Shown one piece after another: positions 1 to 8,881 of a DNA stretch of 51,966 bases. Under the pieces are notes generated by a model. The model saw only the letters and a program-made list of their open reading frames with translations. It did no database searches and was not told the DNA's origin. A program made the position numbers and the translations under genes. The stretch is taken from NCBI GenBank assembly GCA_016190985.1, contig JACPPI010000016.1, forward strand, positions 1-51,966, read 5' to 3'. The DNA is from Opitutia bacterium (GTDB lineage: Bacteria; Verrucomicrobiota; Verrucomicrobiia; Opitutales; Opitutaceae). Numbering within the stretch: the first letter of the stretch is position 1; every line of letters starts with the position of its first letter.

Positions 1-20
1 CCCCCAACGCCAAAGCGACC

Positions 21-82
21 GTGACAGAAGCGGCTTCTTCCGACGAGCCAATCGGCCCATTCTCAGAAGCCGCTTCTGTCAC
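21..82. repeat. REPIN-like palindrome doublet 1
   Basis: Two perfect 18-base inverted arms lie at 21-38 (GTGACAGAAGCGGCTTCT) and 65-82, separated by 26 bases. Each arm is itself palindromic (AGAAGC-G-GCTTCT and AGAAGC-C-GCTTCT). The element can therefore fold as two small hairpins closed by a GTGAC/GTCAC stem, or as one long hairpin. This is the architecture of REP doublets (REPINs). No RAYT transposase is visible in the window. Confidence 0.75.
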
Positions 83-143
83 TGCCCTGCGTCTATTCAC
101 GAGGTGGGACATACAAGCTTGCTCCGGCTTGGATGGAGCCTCT

Positions 144-186
144 GGGAGCGACCTTGGTCGCGACTGTCGCGACCAAGGTCGCTCCC
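144..186. repeat. REPIN-like palindrome doublet 2
   Basis: Perfect 20-base inverted arms lie at 144-163 (GGGAGCGACCTTGGTCGCGA) and 167-186 with a 3-base spacer. Each arm contains its own palindrome (GCGACC-TT-GGTCGC). The architecture matches the doublet at 21-82 but the sequence is different. Together with the first doublet it fills most of the gene-free 1-322 stretch, where I see no convincing gene. Confidence 0.75.
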
Positions 187-322
187 ACCAAAGCGGGACC
201 GGAGCGGTCTTGATCAAATGCCTCGGGGCTCGCCCCGGGGATCTTTACTGGCCGCGCAGATATCCGCTTGCAGTCGGACGCGGATGCGATTGCCTCCCGC
301 AAGTTCCAGCCGATCCACGCCC

Positions 323-1744
323 GTGCTGTTCAATTCGCTCACCTTTGTCGTTTTCTTTGCCGTCGTCGCCAGCGCCTACTGGGCGTTGAAATCGTGGGAG
401 GCCCGCAAGAACCTGCTGCTGGTGGCCAGCTACCTCTTCTACGGCGCCTGGAATCCGCCCTTCGCGCTGCTGCTCTTCGCCACCACGGCGCTCGACTTCA
501 TCCTCGGCGCGCGCATCGCCGCCGCCACCGTTCCCACCGCCCGCAAGCGCTGGATGTGGGCCAGCGTGACTTCGAACCTGAGCATGCTCGGGTTCTTCAA
601 ATACGGGAATTTCCTCCTCGAGAACACCCAGTGGCTGCTCGCCCGCGCCGGCATCGCCTACCACCCGCCGCACCTGGATCTGTTCCTGCCCATCGGCATC
701 TCCTTCTACACCTTCCACTCGCTGTCCTACACGCTCGACGTCTACCGCGGCGTGTGCCGGCCGACGAAATCGCTGCGCGACTTCACGCTCGCCGTCTCGT
801 TCTTCCCGCAGCTGGTGGCCGGACCGATCGTGCGCGCGGCGGATTTCCTGCCGCAACTGGACGCGCCCCCGACGCTCAAAAGCAACCAATTCCAGTGGGG
901 CCTGTTCATGATGACGCTGGGCATGTTCCAAAAGGTGGTGCTCGCGGACACGCTGCTCGCCCCGGTCGCCGACAGCGTGTTCGGCCACCCCGCGCCGGTG
1001 CTGACCCTCGACGCCTGGACCGGCGTGATCGCGTTTTCCGGACAGATCTTCTTCGACTTCTCCGGTTACTCGACCTGCGCCATCGGGGCGGCGCTGTGCC
1101 TCGGCTTCCACCTGAGGGACAACTTTCTGTTCCCTTTCGCCTCGGTCGGCTTCTCGGAGTTCTGGCGGCGCTGGCACATCTCGCTGTCCACGTTTCTGCG
1201 CGACTTCCTCTACATTCCGCTCGGCGGCAACCGTGTGGGCGCGGCGCGGGCGGCGGTGAACCTGGTCATCGTGATGTTCCTTGGCGGCCTGTGGCATGGC
1301 GCGGCTTGGACCTTTGTCGTGTGGGGCCTGATCCATGGCCTCTGCCTCGTGGCCGAACACGTGTTGCGGACGGTGACCCAGGGCGCGGCCTGGAGGGAGA
1401 CCTGGCCGGTCGAGGTTTTTCTCTGCCTCGTGACGTATTGCTTCGTCTGCATCGCATGGGTGTTCTTCCGGGCGGCCAATTTCCCGGCGGCCGGCCTGTT
1501 GCTCGGCGCCATGGCCGGCAAAATCCCGGTTGGACAGGCTATTTTGTCCGGCCGGGAAATCCTGCTGGTGGCGCTGGTGATCGCCGGCCTCTGGATTGCC
1601 CACTGGCGCCTGCGCCACACCTCGCTCGAGGCGGCCATCGGCCATAAACCCGTCTGGCTGGTCGGCACGGCGTGGACCGTGATGCTCGGCCTGATCCTAC
1701 TCACCCAAGGAAGCGGCAATGCCTTCATCTACTTCCAGTTTTGA
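323..1744 (+). CDS. MBOAT-family O-acyltransferase (AlgI-like)
   Basis: Polytopic membrane acyltransferase of about 473 residues. The family transfers acyl (usually acetyl) groups across the inner membrane to extracytoplasmic polysaccharides or cell-wall polymers. The AlgI/DltB hallmarks are present in order: FPQLVAGPIVR, the SGYSTCAIG segment, SEFWRRWHISLSTFLRDF with YIPLGGNR, and the histidine motif LWHGAAWTFVVWGLIHG that holds the catalytic His. I chose the GTG at 323 because the protein then begins with the hydrophobic segment VLFNSLTFVVFF; upstream in-frame codons run through repeat DNA and read as arginine-rich nonsense. The 3' end overlaps the next gene by 26 bases, so the two are probably translated together. 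The acceptor polymer cannot be told from sequence. Confidence 0.9.
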   Translation: MLFNSLTFVVFFAVVASAYWALKSWEARKNLLLVASYLFYGAWNPPFALLLFATTALDFILGARIAAATVPTARKRWMWASVTSNLSMLGFFKYGNFLLENTQWLLARAGIAYHPPHLDLFLPIGISFYTFHSLSYTLDVYRGVCRPTKSLRDFTLAVSFFPQLVAGPIVRAADFLPQLDAPPTLKSNQFQWGLFMMTLGMFQKVVLADTLLAPVADSVFGHPAPVLTLDAWTGVIAFSGQIFFDFSGYSTCAIGAALCLGFHLRDNFLFPFASVGFSEFWRRWHISLSTFLRDFLYIPLGGNRVGAARAAVNLVIVMFLGGLWHGAAWTFVVWGLIHGLCLVAEHVLRTVTQGAAWRETWPVEVFLCLVTYCFVCIAWVFFRAANFPAAGLLLGAMAGKIPVGQAILSGREILLVALVIAGLWIAHWRLRHTSLEAAIGHKPVWLVGTAWTVMLGLILLTQGSGNAFIYFQF

Positions 1745-2798
1745 TTTCCACCGCCCGATCCCGGCCCTGCCGTGGCACGGCTTGTTGCTGACCACCCTCT
1801 TGCTGGCAGCGGTCGGCACGGTGGCGTGGGAAATCCGGGCCCGGAGCTTGGGCTATGCACCGACCCTCAACGACACGCCCGACCTGTGGTCCGACCGGCG
1901 CGAGGCCGTGCGACCGGACTCGGTGGTGATCGTGGGTGATTCCCGGCCGTTGTTCGACCTGGACTTGGATGCCTTGGAACAGGGCCTGGGCTCGCGACCC
2001 GTCCAGCTGGCGCTCGCCGGCAGCTGCGCGTATCCGATCCTGGAGGAGCTGGTGAACGACGAGCGTTTCCGCGGCACGATCATCTGCAGCGTGGTGCCCG
2101 GGATGTTCTTCGCGCCCGGCGGCCCGCTGTTGAAGAATTCCGAGGATGCGCTCAAGCGCTACCGCACTCGCACGATCGCGCACCGCGCCGGGCATCGCCT
2201 GGGCATGATCCTGGAGGAGCAGGTGGCCTTCATGAAGCAGGAGGACCTGATCCTCGCCCGGTTGCTGGAGAAAATCAAAGTTCCGAACCGGGCCAACTCC
2301 TACCTGCCCCCCGAATTGCCGCCTTATTTCCAGTCGGTGGACCGCGACCGACGCACCCGCATGAGTGAGGCCTGCGCCCGGCCGGGCCCGTTGCAGGACC
2401 GCATCAAGCACGGCTGGATCCCATTGTTCACCCCGCCACCCTTCCCCGACTACACGCCCAAGGAAGTGCTCGCCGGCATGGCCCGCACGACCGAGGAGCG
2501 CTTCGGAAAGACTGCGGCGCTGGTGAAAAAACTCCGGGCGCGCGGCGGGAAAATTGTCTTTGTCCGGTTCCCGCACACGGGTGAACTGAAGAAGCTCGAG
2601 GACCAGGCCACGCCGCGCTCGGGCATTTGGGACCGAGTCATCCGCGAGACCGGCGCGCCGGGCATCTATTATTCCGATTTCCCGGAACTGGCCGGCTTTG
2701 ACTGCCCCGAGTGGTCGCACCTTTCGGCGGCGGACTCCGTGGAGTTCACGCAGCGGCTCGTGCCGCGCCTGCAAGCCGCGCTGGCGAAATGCCCATGA
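1719..2798 (+). CDS. membrane-anchored SGNH-like protein, partner of the MBOAT
   Basis: About 359 residues. An N-terminal transmembrane segment (roughly residues 19-38, LPWHGLLLTTLLLAAVGTVA) is followed by a periplasmic domain with VVIVGDSRPLFDLDL, in which GDSR resembles the Ser-containing block I of SGNH/GDSL hydrolases. Near the C-terminus, CPEWSHLS could supply the catalytic Asp/His pair, although here it reads as xxSH. In AlgI/AlgJ/AlgX, PatA/PatB and DltB/DltD systems an MBOAT is paired with such a protein, which carries out the final acetyl transfer outside the cell. A purine-rich AAGGAAG sits just before the ATG, inside the MBOAT gene. The role is inferred from the pairing; the family assignment is moderate. 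Confidence 0.7.
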   Translation: MPSSTSSFDFHRPIPALPWHGLLLTTLLLAAVGTVAWEIRARSLGYAPTLNDTPDLWSDRREAVRPDSVVIVGDSRPLFDLDLDALEQGLGSRPVQLALAGSCAYPILEELVNDERFRGTIICSVVPGMFFAPGGPLLKNSEDALKRYRTRTIAHRAGHRLGMILEEQVAFMKQEDLILARLLEKIKVPNRANSYLPPELPPYFQSVDRDRRTRMSEACARPGPLQDRIKHGWIPLFTPPPFPDYTPKEVLAGMARTTEERFGKTAALVKKLRARGGKIVFVRFPHTGELKKLEDQATPRSGIWDRVIRETGAPGIYYSDFPELAGFDCPEWSHLSAADSVEFTQRLVPRLQAALAKCP

Positions 2799-2863
2799 AA
2801 TTCCCGTTGCGACGGCTTGCCAAGCGGCGGCGCGGCGTTTGAGTCGGGGCAACCCTCATCCCC

Positions 2864-5005
2864 ATGCCCTTCGCTCAATCCTGCCTGCGCCTGTCCCCGC
2901 TCGCTCCGGTTCTCCTCGGTTTCGCGCTCGTGGCGCACGCCGCCGACTCGGCCCCCAATCCGCTGCTCACGCCGAGCCCGCTGCCCTACCACCTGCCGCC
3001 CTTCGAGCAGATCAAGGACGAGCATTTCGCCCCCGCCTTCGAGCTGGGCATGGCCGAAGAGCTGAAGGAATACGACGCCATCGCCAACAACCCCGCCGCG
3101 CCGACCTTTGAGAACACCATCGTCGCCATGGAAATGGCCGGCCAGCTGCTCGAGCGCACCAGCACCGCGTTCGGCATCCTCACCGCCTCGCTGACCAATC
3201 CCACCCTGCAAAAGCTGGAGGCCGACCTGTCGCCCAAGCAGGCGGCCCACCGCGACGCCATCCGGCTCAACCCGCAGCTGTTCGCCCGGATCTCGGCGCT
3301 CTACGACGCCCGGGAAACGCTCGGCCTCGACGCCGAGTCGAAGCGCGTGCTCTGGCGCTATTACAAGGACTTCGTCCGCGCCGGCGCCAGGCTCGGCGAG
3401 ATGGAGAAGACCAACCTCAAGGCCCTCAATTCCCAGCTCGCCGTCGTGACCACGAAGTTCTCCCAGTTGGTCCTCAAGGAGGTCGGCGCCTCCGCCGTGC
3501 TCGTGGACACGCGCGAGGAGCTCGCCGGCCTGGCCGGCGCCCAGATCACCGCCATGGCCGCCGCCGCCAAGGCCGCGGGCCACGAGGGCAAATTCCTGAT
3601 CCGCCTCCAAAACACCACCGGCCAGCCACCGCTCGACGCGCTCACCCACCGCGCCCTGCGCCAGCGCATCATGGAAGCCTCCCTCGCCCGCGGCAGCCGC
3701 GGCGGCGACTTCGACACCCGCGAGACCGTCGCCCGCATCGCCCGGCTCCGCGCCGAACGCGCCAATCTGCTCGGCTACCCCACGCACGCCGCGTTCCAGC
3801 TTGATGAGCAGACCGCCGGCTCGGTGGACGTCGTGAACAAACTGCTCGCGCAGCTCGCCCCGCCCGCCGTGGCCAACGCCCGCCGCGAAGCCGCCGCCAT
3901 GCAGGCGATCGTCGACGCCGAGAAGGGCGGCTTCCAAGTCGCCGCGTGGGACTGGGATTTCTACGCCGAAAAGGTCCGCAAGGAGAAATACGCCTTCGAT
4001 GAGTCGCAACTGAAGCCCTATTTCGAGCTGCGCCGCGTGCTCGTGGACGGCGTGTTCTTCGCCGCGACCAAGCTCTACGGCATCACCTTCAAGGAGCGCC
4101 CCGACCTCAAGGGTTACAGTCCCGACATGTTTGTTTTCGAGGTCTTCAACGAGGACGGCACGCCGCTCGCCCTCTTCCTCGGCGACTACTACGCCCGCCC
4201 CAACAAGCGCGGCGGCGCGTGGATGAACGCCTACGTCTCGCAGAACGGCCTGACCGGCGACCTGCCCGTCATCGCGAACCACCTCAACATTCCCAAGCCG
4301 CCCGCCGGCGAGCCCACGCTGCTCACGTGGGACGAGGTCAAGACCACCTTCCATGAGTTCGGCCACGCGCTGCACGGGATGTTCTCCCGGGTGAAGTATC
4401 CGCGCTTCGCCGGCACCGCCGTGCCGCGCGACTTCGTCGAATTCCCCTCCCAGGTGAACGAGATGTGGCGCGACTGGCCCGAGGTGCTCGCCCACTACGC
4501 GAAGCACTACCAGACCGGCGCGCCGCTCCCGCAGGAGCTGCTCGACAAGGTCGCGGCCGCGGCGAAATTCAACCAGGGCTTCTCCACCACCGAGCTGGTC
4601 GCGGCCAACGTCATCGACCAGGCCTGGCACCAGCTGAAGCCCGAGGAGGTTCCCGGCGCCGACGGCGTGCTGGACTTCGAGGCGGCGACCCTCAAGCAGA
4701 CCGGCGTGGACTTTGGGCCCGTGCCGCCCCGCTACCGCTCGACGTATTTCTCGCACATTTTCGCCAGCGGCTACTCGGCCGGCTACTATTCCTACTTCTG
4801 GAGCGAAGTGCTCGACGCCAACACGGTCGAGTGGTTCAGAACCCACGGCGGGCTGACGCGGGCCAACGGCGACCGCTTCCGCAAGCTGCTCCTCGCGCGC
4901 GGCGGCAGCGAAGAGGCGATGAAGCTGTTCCGCGACATGACCGGCCGTGAGCCCGACATCACACCCCTGCTCAAGCGCCGCGGGCTCGAAACCCCGGCCA
5001 AATGA
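2864..5005 (+). CDS. M3-family zinc oligopeptidase / peptidyl-dipeptidase Dcp-like
   Basis: 713-residue zinc metallopeptidase of the M3 (thimet oligopeptidase/Dcp) family, which cleaves short peptides or removes C-terminal dipeptides. The N-terminus looks like a signal peptide (CLRLSPLAPVLLGFALVAHAAD), suggesting periplasmic location. The active-site HEFGH starts at about residue 497 (TTFHEFGHALHGMFS), and DFVEFPSQ downstream carries the third zinc ligand. The C-terminal block FSHIFASGYSAGYYSYFWSE is typical of M3. Length agrees with Dcp proteins (about 680-720). The ATG at 2864 gives the signal peptide. It stands alone, 65 bases after the O-acetylation pair; peptide turnover in the periplasm is the likely role. 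Confidence 0.92.
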   Translation: MPFAQSCLRLSPLAPVLLGFALVAHAADSAPNPLLTPSPLPYHLPPFEQIKDEHFAPAFELGMAEELKEYDAIANNPAAPTFENTIVAMEMAGQLLERTSTAFGILTASLTNPTLQKLEADLSPKQAAHRDAIRLNPQLFARISALYDARETLGLDAESKRVLWRYYKDFVRAGARLGEMEKTNLKALNSQLAVVTTKFSQLVLKEVGASAVLVDTREELAGLAGAQITAMAAAAKAAGHEGKFLIRLQNTTGQPPLDALTHRALRQRIMEASLARGSRGGDFDTRETVARIARLRAERANLLGYPTHAAFQLDEQTAGSVDVVNKLLAQLAPPAVANARREAAAMQAIVDAEKGGFQVAAWDWDFYAEKVRKEKYAFDESQLKPYFELRRVLVDGVFFAATKLYGITFKERPDLKGYSPDMFVFEVFNEDGTPLALFLGDYYARPNKRGGAWMNAYVSQNGLTGDLPVIANHLNIPKPPAGEPTLLTWDEVKTTFHEFGHALHGMFSRVKYPRFAGTAVPRDFVEFPSQVNEMWRDWPEVLAHYAKHYQTGAPLPQELLDKVAAAAKFNQGFSTTELVAANVIDQAWHQLKPEEVPGADGVLDFEAATLKQTGVDFGPVPPRYRSTYFSHIFASGYSAGYYSYFWSEVLDANTVEWFRTHGGLTRANGDRFRKLLLARGGSEEAMKLFRDMTGREPDITPLLKRRGLETPAK

Positions 5006-5091
5006 CCCGGTCAAAGTTTAGAAATTTTTAACAACAAGCCGGCGCGACAACTGATGCATTATCTGCTACTCCGGAAAGCGCGATCCTCCTC

Positions 5092-5493
5092 ATGAGCAAT
5101 CCTGTTGCCAGCAATCCGCCCACGAAAAAGTCCCTGCGCGTGCTTTATGCCGATGACCTGCGCGAGTTGCGCCAGCTGCTCGAGGTCGTGCTCGGCCGCG
5201 ATGGCCACAAGGTCGAATCGGTCTCCGACGGCAACCTCGCGCTCAATCTGCTCCGGGCCAATCCCACCGGCTACGACGTGGTGATCACCGACCACCACAT
5301 GCCCACGGTCAGCGGATTGGAACTGGTCGCCCAGCTCAGGGAGATGCAATTTGCGGGGAAGATCATCGTGTTCAGTTCCGAGCTGAGCGAGGCGGTCGAT
5401 GCCAGTTACCGCGCCCACAAGGTGGATTTCCTCCTGCCGAAGCCGGTCTTCCCTTCCGACCTCCGCGCCTTGTTCGCGACTCTGACTCTGTAA
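5092..5493 (+). CDS. single-domain response regulator (CheY-like receiver)
   Basis: 133-residue protein that is only a receiver domain. The acidic pair is D21-D22 (LYADD), the phosphoacceptor is D67 (VVITDHHMP), the switch Ser is S95 (VFSSE) and the invariant Lys is K117 (LLPKP). There is no output domain, so it probably acts by protein contact in a phosphorelay or on a motor/pilus target. No histidine kinase is encoded nearby. The upstream 5006-5091 gap is AT-rich for this genome and may hold its promoter, but I could not fix convincing -35/-10 boxes. Confidence 0.9.
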   Translation: MSNPVASNPPTKKSLRVLYADDLRELRQLLEVVLGRDGHKVESVSDGNLALNLLRANPTGYDVVITDHHMPTVSGLELVAQLREMQFAGKIIVFSSELSEAVDASYRAHKVDFLLPKPVFPSDLRALFATLTL

Positions 5494-5610
5494 CTGCGCC
5501 GAAAGCCGGGGCGGAGCCCGGCCATCCTGATCCGGTGAATGCCTGGGATTGCGACCGGTGGCACGGTGTTTCGGGTTGTCCCGGTCAGCAGACCGGCTAA
5601 CCGTCCATCC

Positions 5611-6852
5611 GTGCTCCTGGACACCGCCGATCTGCTCGCCCGTTTTCTGCGCTATGTGCGGATCGACACGCGCAGCTCCGACCAATCTCCTTCCACCCCG
5701 AGCACCCCCGGCCAGTGGGATCTGCTCCGGCTGCTCGAAACGGAACTGCAACAACTGGGCCTAGAGGCCGTGACCCTGACCGCGCATGGCTACCTGCTGG
5801 CCACGCTGCCCGCCACCTCCCCCAAACCCACGCCGGTGGTCGCTTGGTTCGCGCACGTGGACACCGCGCCCAACCTGCCCGGCGCGGCCAAGCCCCTCGT
5901 GCACCGCGCCTACGATGGACGGCCCCTCGCGCTGCCCGATGATCCCGCGCAAAAGTTGAGCCTGGAATCGACCCCGTGTCTGCGCGACTGCCTCGGCCAC
6001 GACATCATCACCGCCAGCGGCGCCACCCTGCTCGGGGCGGATGACAAGGCGGGCATCGCCATCATCATGGCCGCCGTGCGGCACCTCCGCCGGCATCCGG
6101 ACATTCCGCATGGAAAAATCCGCGTGTGCTTCAATCCCGACGAGGAAATCGCCCGCGGCATGGCCAAGCTCAACCTCGCGCAGCTCGGCGCCGACTTCGG
6201 CTACACGCTCGATGGCGCCGCCCCCGGCGAGATAGACTTTGAGACCTTCAGCGCCGACTCCGCCGTGCTGGAGATCCGCGGCGTGGCCTCCCATCCCGGC
6301 TGGGCCAAGGACATCATGGTCAATGCCGCGCGGCTGGCGGGCCGTTTCCTCGGCGCGCTGCCCGCCGAGCAATCCCCGGAGCGCACCGCCGGCCTGCAGG
6401 GCTTCATCCACCCGGTCGAATGCGCCGCGCTCGCCGAGTTCGCCCGCGTGCGGCTGCTCCTGCGGGACTTTGAGCTGGACGGCCTCGCCGCCAAGCGCGC
6501 CCTGCTGGAGAAAATCGTCGCCGGGCTGCGCGCCGCCGAGCCCCGCGCGCAATTTGACCTCACCTTCACCGAGCAATACCGCAACATGCGCTACTGGCTG
6601 GAGCAGGATCTGCGCCCCGTCGAGTTTGCCCGGGAAGCCCTCCGCCGCGCCGGGCTCACTCCCAAGTCCACGGCCATCCGCGGCGGCACCGACGGCTCCA
6701 GCCTGACCGCGCGCGGGCTGCCGACACCCAACCTTTTCACGGGAATGCACGAGGTGCACAGCCAACGCGAGTGGGTCAGCCTGCAGGACATGGCCAAGGC
6801 GTCCGAAACCCTGGTCCACCTCGCCCAGGTCTGGGACGAACGCTCGACATGA
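5611..6852 (+). CDS. pepT: peptidase T-like M20 aminopeptidase
   Basis: Zinc aminopeptidase of the M20 family, closest in layout to tripeptidase PepT. Visible motifs are WFAHVDTAPN (first His and Asp ligands), LLGADDKAG (bridging Asp), CFNPDEEIARG (catalytic/ligand Glu), the lid-domain segment ASHPGWAKDIMVNA, and the C-terminal GGTDGSSLTARGLPTPNLFTGMHEVHS with the last His. The GTG at 5611 gives a 413-residue protein starting VLLDTADLLARFLRYVRIDT, matching PepT N-termini and length. An ATG at 5539 would add 24 unlikely residues. The stop overlaps the start of the next gene (ATGA at 6849), so the two are coupled. It would act in the cytoplasm on tripeptides. Confidence 0.9.
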   Translation: MLLDTADLLARFLRYVRIDTRSSDQSPSTPSTPGQWDLLRLLETELQQLGLEAVTLTAHGYLLATLPATSPKPTPVVAWFAHVDTAPNLPGAAKPLVHRAYDGRPLALPDDPAQKLSLESTPCLRDCLGHDIITASGATLLGADDKAGIAIIMAAVRHLRRHPDIPHGKIRVCFNPDEEIARGMAKLNLAQLGADFGYTLDGAAPGEIDFETFSADSAVLEIRGVASHPGWAKDIMVNAARLAGRFLGALPAEQSPERTAGLQGFIHPVECAALAEFARVRLLLRDFELDGLAAKRALLEKIVAGLRAAEPRAQFDLTFTEQYRNMRYWLEQDLRPVEFAREALRRAGLTPKSTAIRGGTDGSSLTARGLPTPNLFTGMHEVHSQREWVSLQDMAKASETLVHLAQVWDERST

Positions 6853-7277
6853 GATCGCTGTGCATGCGCGCCCTGATCCTGCTGGGCGTCGGCCTGCTGC
6901 TCGGGGGCTGTGCTTCCGTCGAAACCACGGTCGATCACGGCCGCAGCCTGCGCGAAGTGCGGCGGTATTTCGTCGTGAGCAATCCCAACGACAACCACGC
7001 CCTCGACCGGCAGATCGCCACGATCCTGACCAGGCGCGGCCGCACCGCCGCGATCGGGCCCCTGACCATGTTGCCCGATGACGCCCAGGCGGTCGTCACC
7101 TATCAGGATCACTGGTCCTGGGATTTCGGCGAGCACCTCGACTATCTGAAAATCACCGTGCGCGATCCGCTCGCCAGCCAGCCCTACGCCAGCGTCACCT
7201 TCAGCGCCCGGGTGCCGGTGCGCGAACAGCCGGCGGCAACCGTCGCTCAGCTGGTCGAAGCCCTGCTCGAAAAATGA
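6849..7277 (+). CDS. small predicted lipoprotein, unknown function
   Basis: 142 residues. The N-terminus is a lipoprotein signal, MRSLCMRALILLGVGLLLGG followed by Cys21, with lipobox LGGC. The mature part includes VSNPNDNHALDRQIATILTRRG and a TYQDHWSWDFGEHLDYLKI core that resembles small DUF4136-like or uncharacterised lipoproteins, but I do not recognise a defined family. The start codon overlaps the pepT stop (ATGA). Because Ala/Gly follows Cys, outer-membrane sorting is plausible. Function unknown. Confidence 0.8.
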   Translation: MRSLCMRALILLGVGLLLGGCASVETTVDHGRSLREVRRYFVVSNPNDNHALDRQIATILTRRGRTAAIGPLTMLPDDAQAVVTYQDHWSWDFGEHLDYLKITVRDPLASQPYASVTFSARVPVREQPAATVAQLVEALLEK

Positions 7278-7320
7278 TCCCCGGCCTGTCAGCCGGCTCC
7301 GTCGTTCGCGCCTCCCGGGC

Positions 7321-7345
7321 TGATGTCAACCAATAGTTGACATCA
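7321..7345. terminator. palindrome between convergent genes, possible bidirectional terminator
   Basis: Perfect 10-base inverted repeat TGATGTCAAC (7321-7330) and GTTGACATCA (7336-7345) with a 5-base loop, lying between the ends of two convergent genes. There is no clear T-run on either side, so termination strength is uncertain. A protein-binding palindrome is an alternative. Confidence 0.45.
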
Positions 7346-7390
7346 ACTGGGCGCACGATCCCCGCAATCCCGGAGATGGAGGTGGCCCGC

Positions 7391-7957
7391 TCAGGCCAGC
7401 ACGCTGGCGCGCTCGGCGGTGGTCAGCTCCCGCCAGTTGCCGGGAGCCAAATCACCAAGCGCGAACCGCCCGATGCGCACCCGCAACAGGCGCAGCGTGG
7501 GATGCCCGATGGCGGCCGTCATGCGCCGCACCTGCCGGTTTTTTCCCTCGGTCAATTCGAGCGCGAGCCAGCAATCGGGCACGGTCTGGCGCGCGCGCAC
7601 CGGCGGATCGCGCGGCGGCAGGGCGGGCGCCGGTTCCAGCCGGCGCGCCGTGCAGGGCTGCGTGGTGCCGCCCCCGATCTTCACCCCTCGCGCGAGCCGC
7701 TGGAGCGCGGCGGCGGTCGGGATGCGTTCCACCTGCACCCAGTATTCGCGCGGATGCGCCGCCGCCGGGTCGAGCAGCCGCGAGTTCAGCCCGGGCTCGT
7801 CGGAGAGCAGGAGCAACCCCTCGGAGTCGGCATCAAGCCGGCCGAGCGCGTAGGCGGCGGGCGGCAGTTGAAAATCCGCCAGTGTGCGCCACTTCGAACC
7901 CGGTTCGGGCGTGAACTGCGAGAGCACCCCGTAGGGTTTGTGGAGCGCGAGAAGCAT
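7391..7957 (-). CDS. RluE-type 23S rRNA pseudouridine synthase
   Basis: 188-residue enzyme of the RsuA/RluB/E/F family, which isomerises a specific uridine in rRNA. It starts directly with the catalytic domain (LALHKPYGVLSQFTPEPG) and lacks the N-terminal S4 domain, as in RluE. Motif II with the catalytic Asp is ALGRLDADSEGLLLLSDE, and the C-terminal motif is LTEGKNRQVRRMTAAIGHPTLRL. Length and lack of S4 favour RluE (E. coli U2457) over RsuA or RluB. The target site is inferred from family only. Confidence 0.88.
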   Translation of the reverse strand: MLLALHKPYGVLSQFTPEPGSKWRTLADFQLPPAAYALGRLDADSEGLLLLSDEPGLNSRLLDPAAAHPREYWVQVERIPTAAALQRLARGVKIGGGTTQPCTARRLEPAPALPPRDPPVRARQTVPDCWLALELTEGKNRQVRRMTAAIGHPTLRLLRVRIGRFALGDLAPGNWRELTTAERASVLA

Positions 7958-7961
7958 CTCA

Positions 7962-8058
7962 GTTGAGAGTCAATTGTTGAGAGTTGAGAGCACTGCCACG
8001 CCCAGCGGAACGGAACCGGGGTTGCTCGACTCTCAACCCTCAACGCTCAGCTCTCAAC
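7962..8058. repeat. long imperfect inverted repeat with GTTGAGAG units
   Basis: The gap between two minus-strand genes contains repeated GTTGAGAG units on the left (7962-7990) and their complements CTCTCAAC on the right (8028-8058). The pair 7962-7971 GTTGAGAGTC and 8028-8037 GACTCTCAAC is perfect. The unit repeats several times in each arm. It looks like a MITE-like or stem-loop intergenic element rather than a gene. Confidence 0.6.
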
Positions 8059-8065
8059 CAGACCG

Positions 8066-8716
8066 TCAACGCGTCAGCCGCGCCCAGGTGAAATTCGCGT
8101 TGCGGCCTTCGCGGATGTTGAGGCGGATCCAGAGCAACGCCAGCGGCTCGAGACTGCGCGACATGCCGAGACCGCCCGTGTCCACCGGCTCGAAACCGAT
8201 GGCGGCGGCCAGTTGGTGCACCGTCGCCTTGGCCTCATCGTGGTCGCCGCAATAAAACATCACCGGCTTCAGCGCGGCGGCGTTCGGGTAGGCCGAGTCC
8301 GCGAAATTTTCCCAGCCATAGGTGTTGAAGGCCTTCACCACATTCGCCCCGCCCGCGAGTTTCGCGACTTCCTCGGCGCCCGAGTGGGTCGAACCGAGCG
8401 AGAGGCTGAGGCTGCCGTCACCGGCCAGGGACAGGGGATTCGTGCAGTCGATCAGGACCTTGCCGCGCAACTCCCCCATGGCCCTGATGGCATCCGGCAC
8501 GGCGGGCCACGGGGTGGCCAGCACGATGATGTCCGAGGCGCGCGCCGCATCCGGCACAGTCATCGAGGTCGCGCCCACCCCGATCTCCTCCAGTGGGGGC
8601 TGGGTCCTGCCCTGGCCGGGATTGCGCACGCCGAAAACGATGTAGTGTCCCGCCTTGGCCCACGCCTTGCCGAGCGCGCTGCCCACCTTGCCCGCCCCGA
8701 TGATGGTGATTTTCAT
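8066..8716 (-). CDS. NADPH-dependent F420 reductase-like oxidoreductase
   Basis: 216 residues with an N-terminal Rossmann fold: MKITIIGAGKVGSALGKAWA holds the GxGxxG dinucleotide motif, followed by FGVRNPG with an Arg suited to the NADP phosphate. DIIVLATPWPAVPDAI, VLIDCTNPLS and VVKAFNTYGWENF are typical of the NpdG/F420-dependent NADP reductase superfamily (YqeB/DUF2837-like relatives). I take the ATG at 8716 because the fold starts right there. Substrate unknown; many bacterial homologues do not use F420. The upstream 8717-8881 gap to the next gene has no further gene. Confidence 0.8.
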   Translation of the reverse strand: MKITIIGAGKVGSALGKAWAKAGHYIVFGVRNPGQGRTQPPLEEIGVGATSMTVPDAARASDIIVLATPWPAVPDAIRAMGELRGKVLIDCTNPLSLAGDGSLSLSLGSTHSGAEEVAKLAGGANVVKAFNTYGWENFADSAYPNAAALKPVMFYCGDHDEAKATVHQLAAAIGFEPVDTGGLGMSRSLEPLALLWIRLNIREGRNANFTWARLTR

Positions 8717-8881
8717 ATTGGGCCAGTTTGCGGTTTCCCGGGCTCGGGGCAACAACTCCGTGCAGGCCGGCTGGCAACGATTGGTAAAAACCGGCGTCAC
8801 CTGGCCGCGCACACGCCAATTTTTGGCACGCACTTCCTCTCGGTTGTTGTCGCGGCGGTCACAGACCGTCGCCACAGATCC

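Noticed and set aside
245-1645. Minus-strand frame opposite the MBOAT gene
   Set aside because: Low-complexity Arg/Glu/Gly/Ala shadow of a real transmembrane gene.
2669-5014. Long minus-strand open frame opposite the M3 peptidase
   Set aside because: It is antisense to a gene with intact M3 motifs, composed of Gly/Glu/Val/Arg runs typical of GC-rich shadow frames, and has no recognisable domain.
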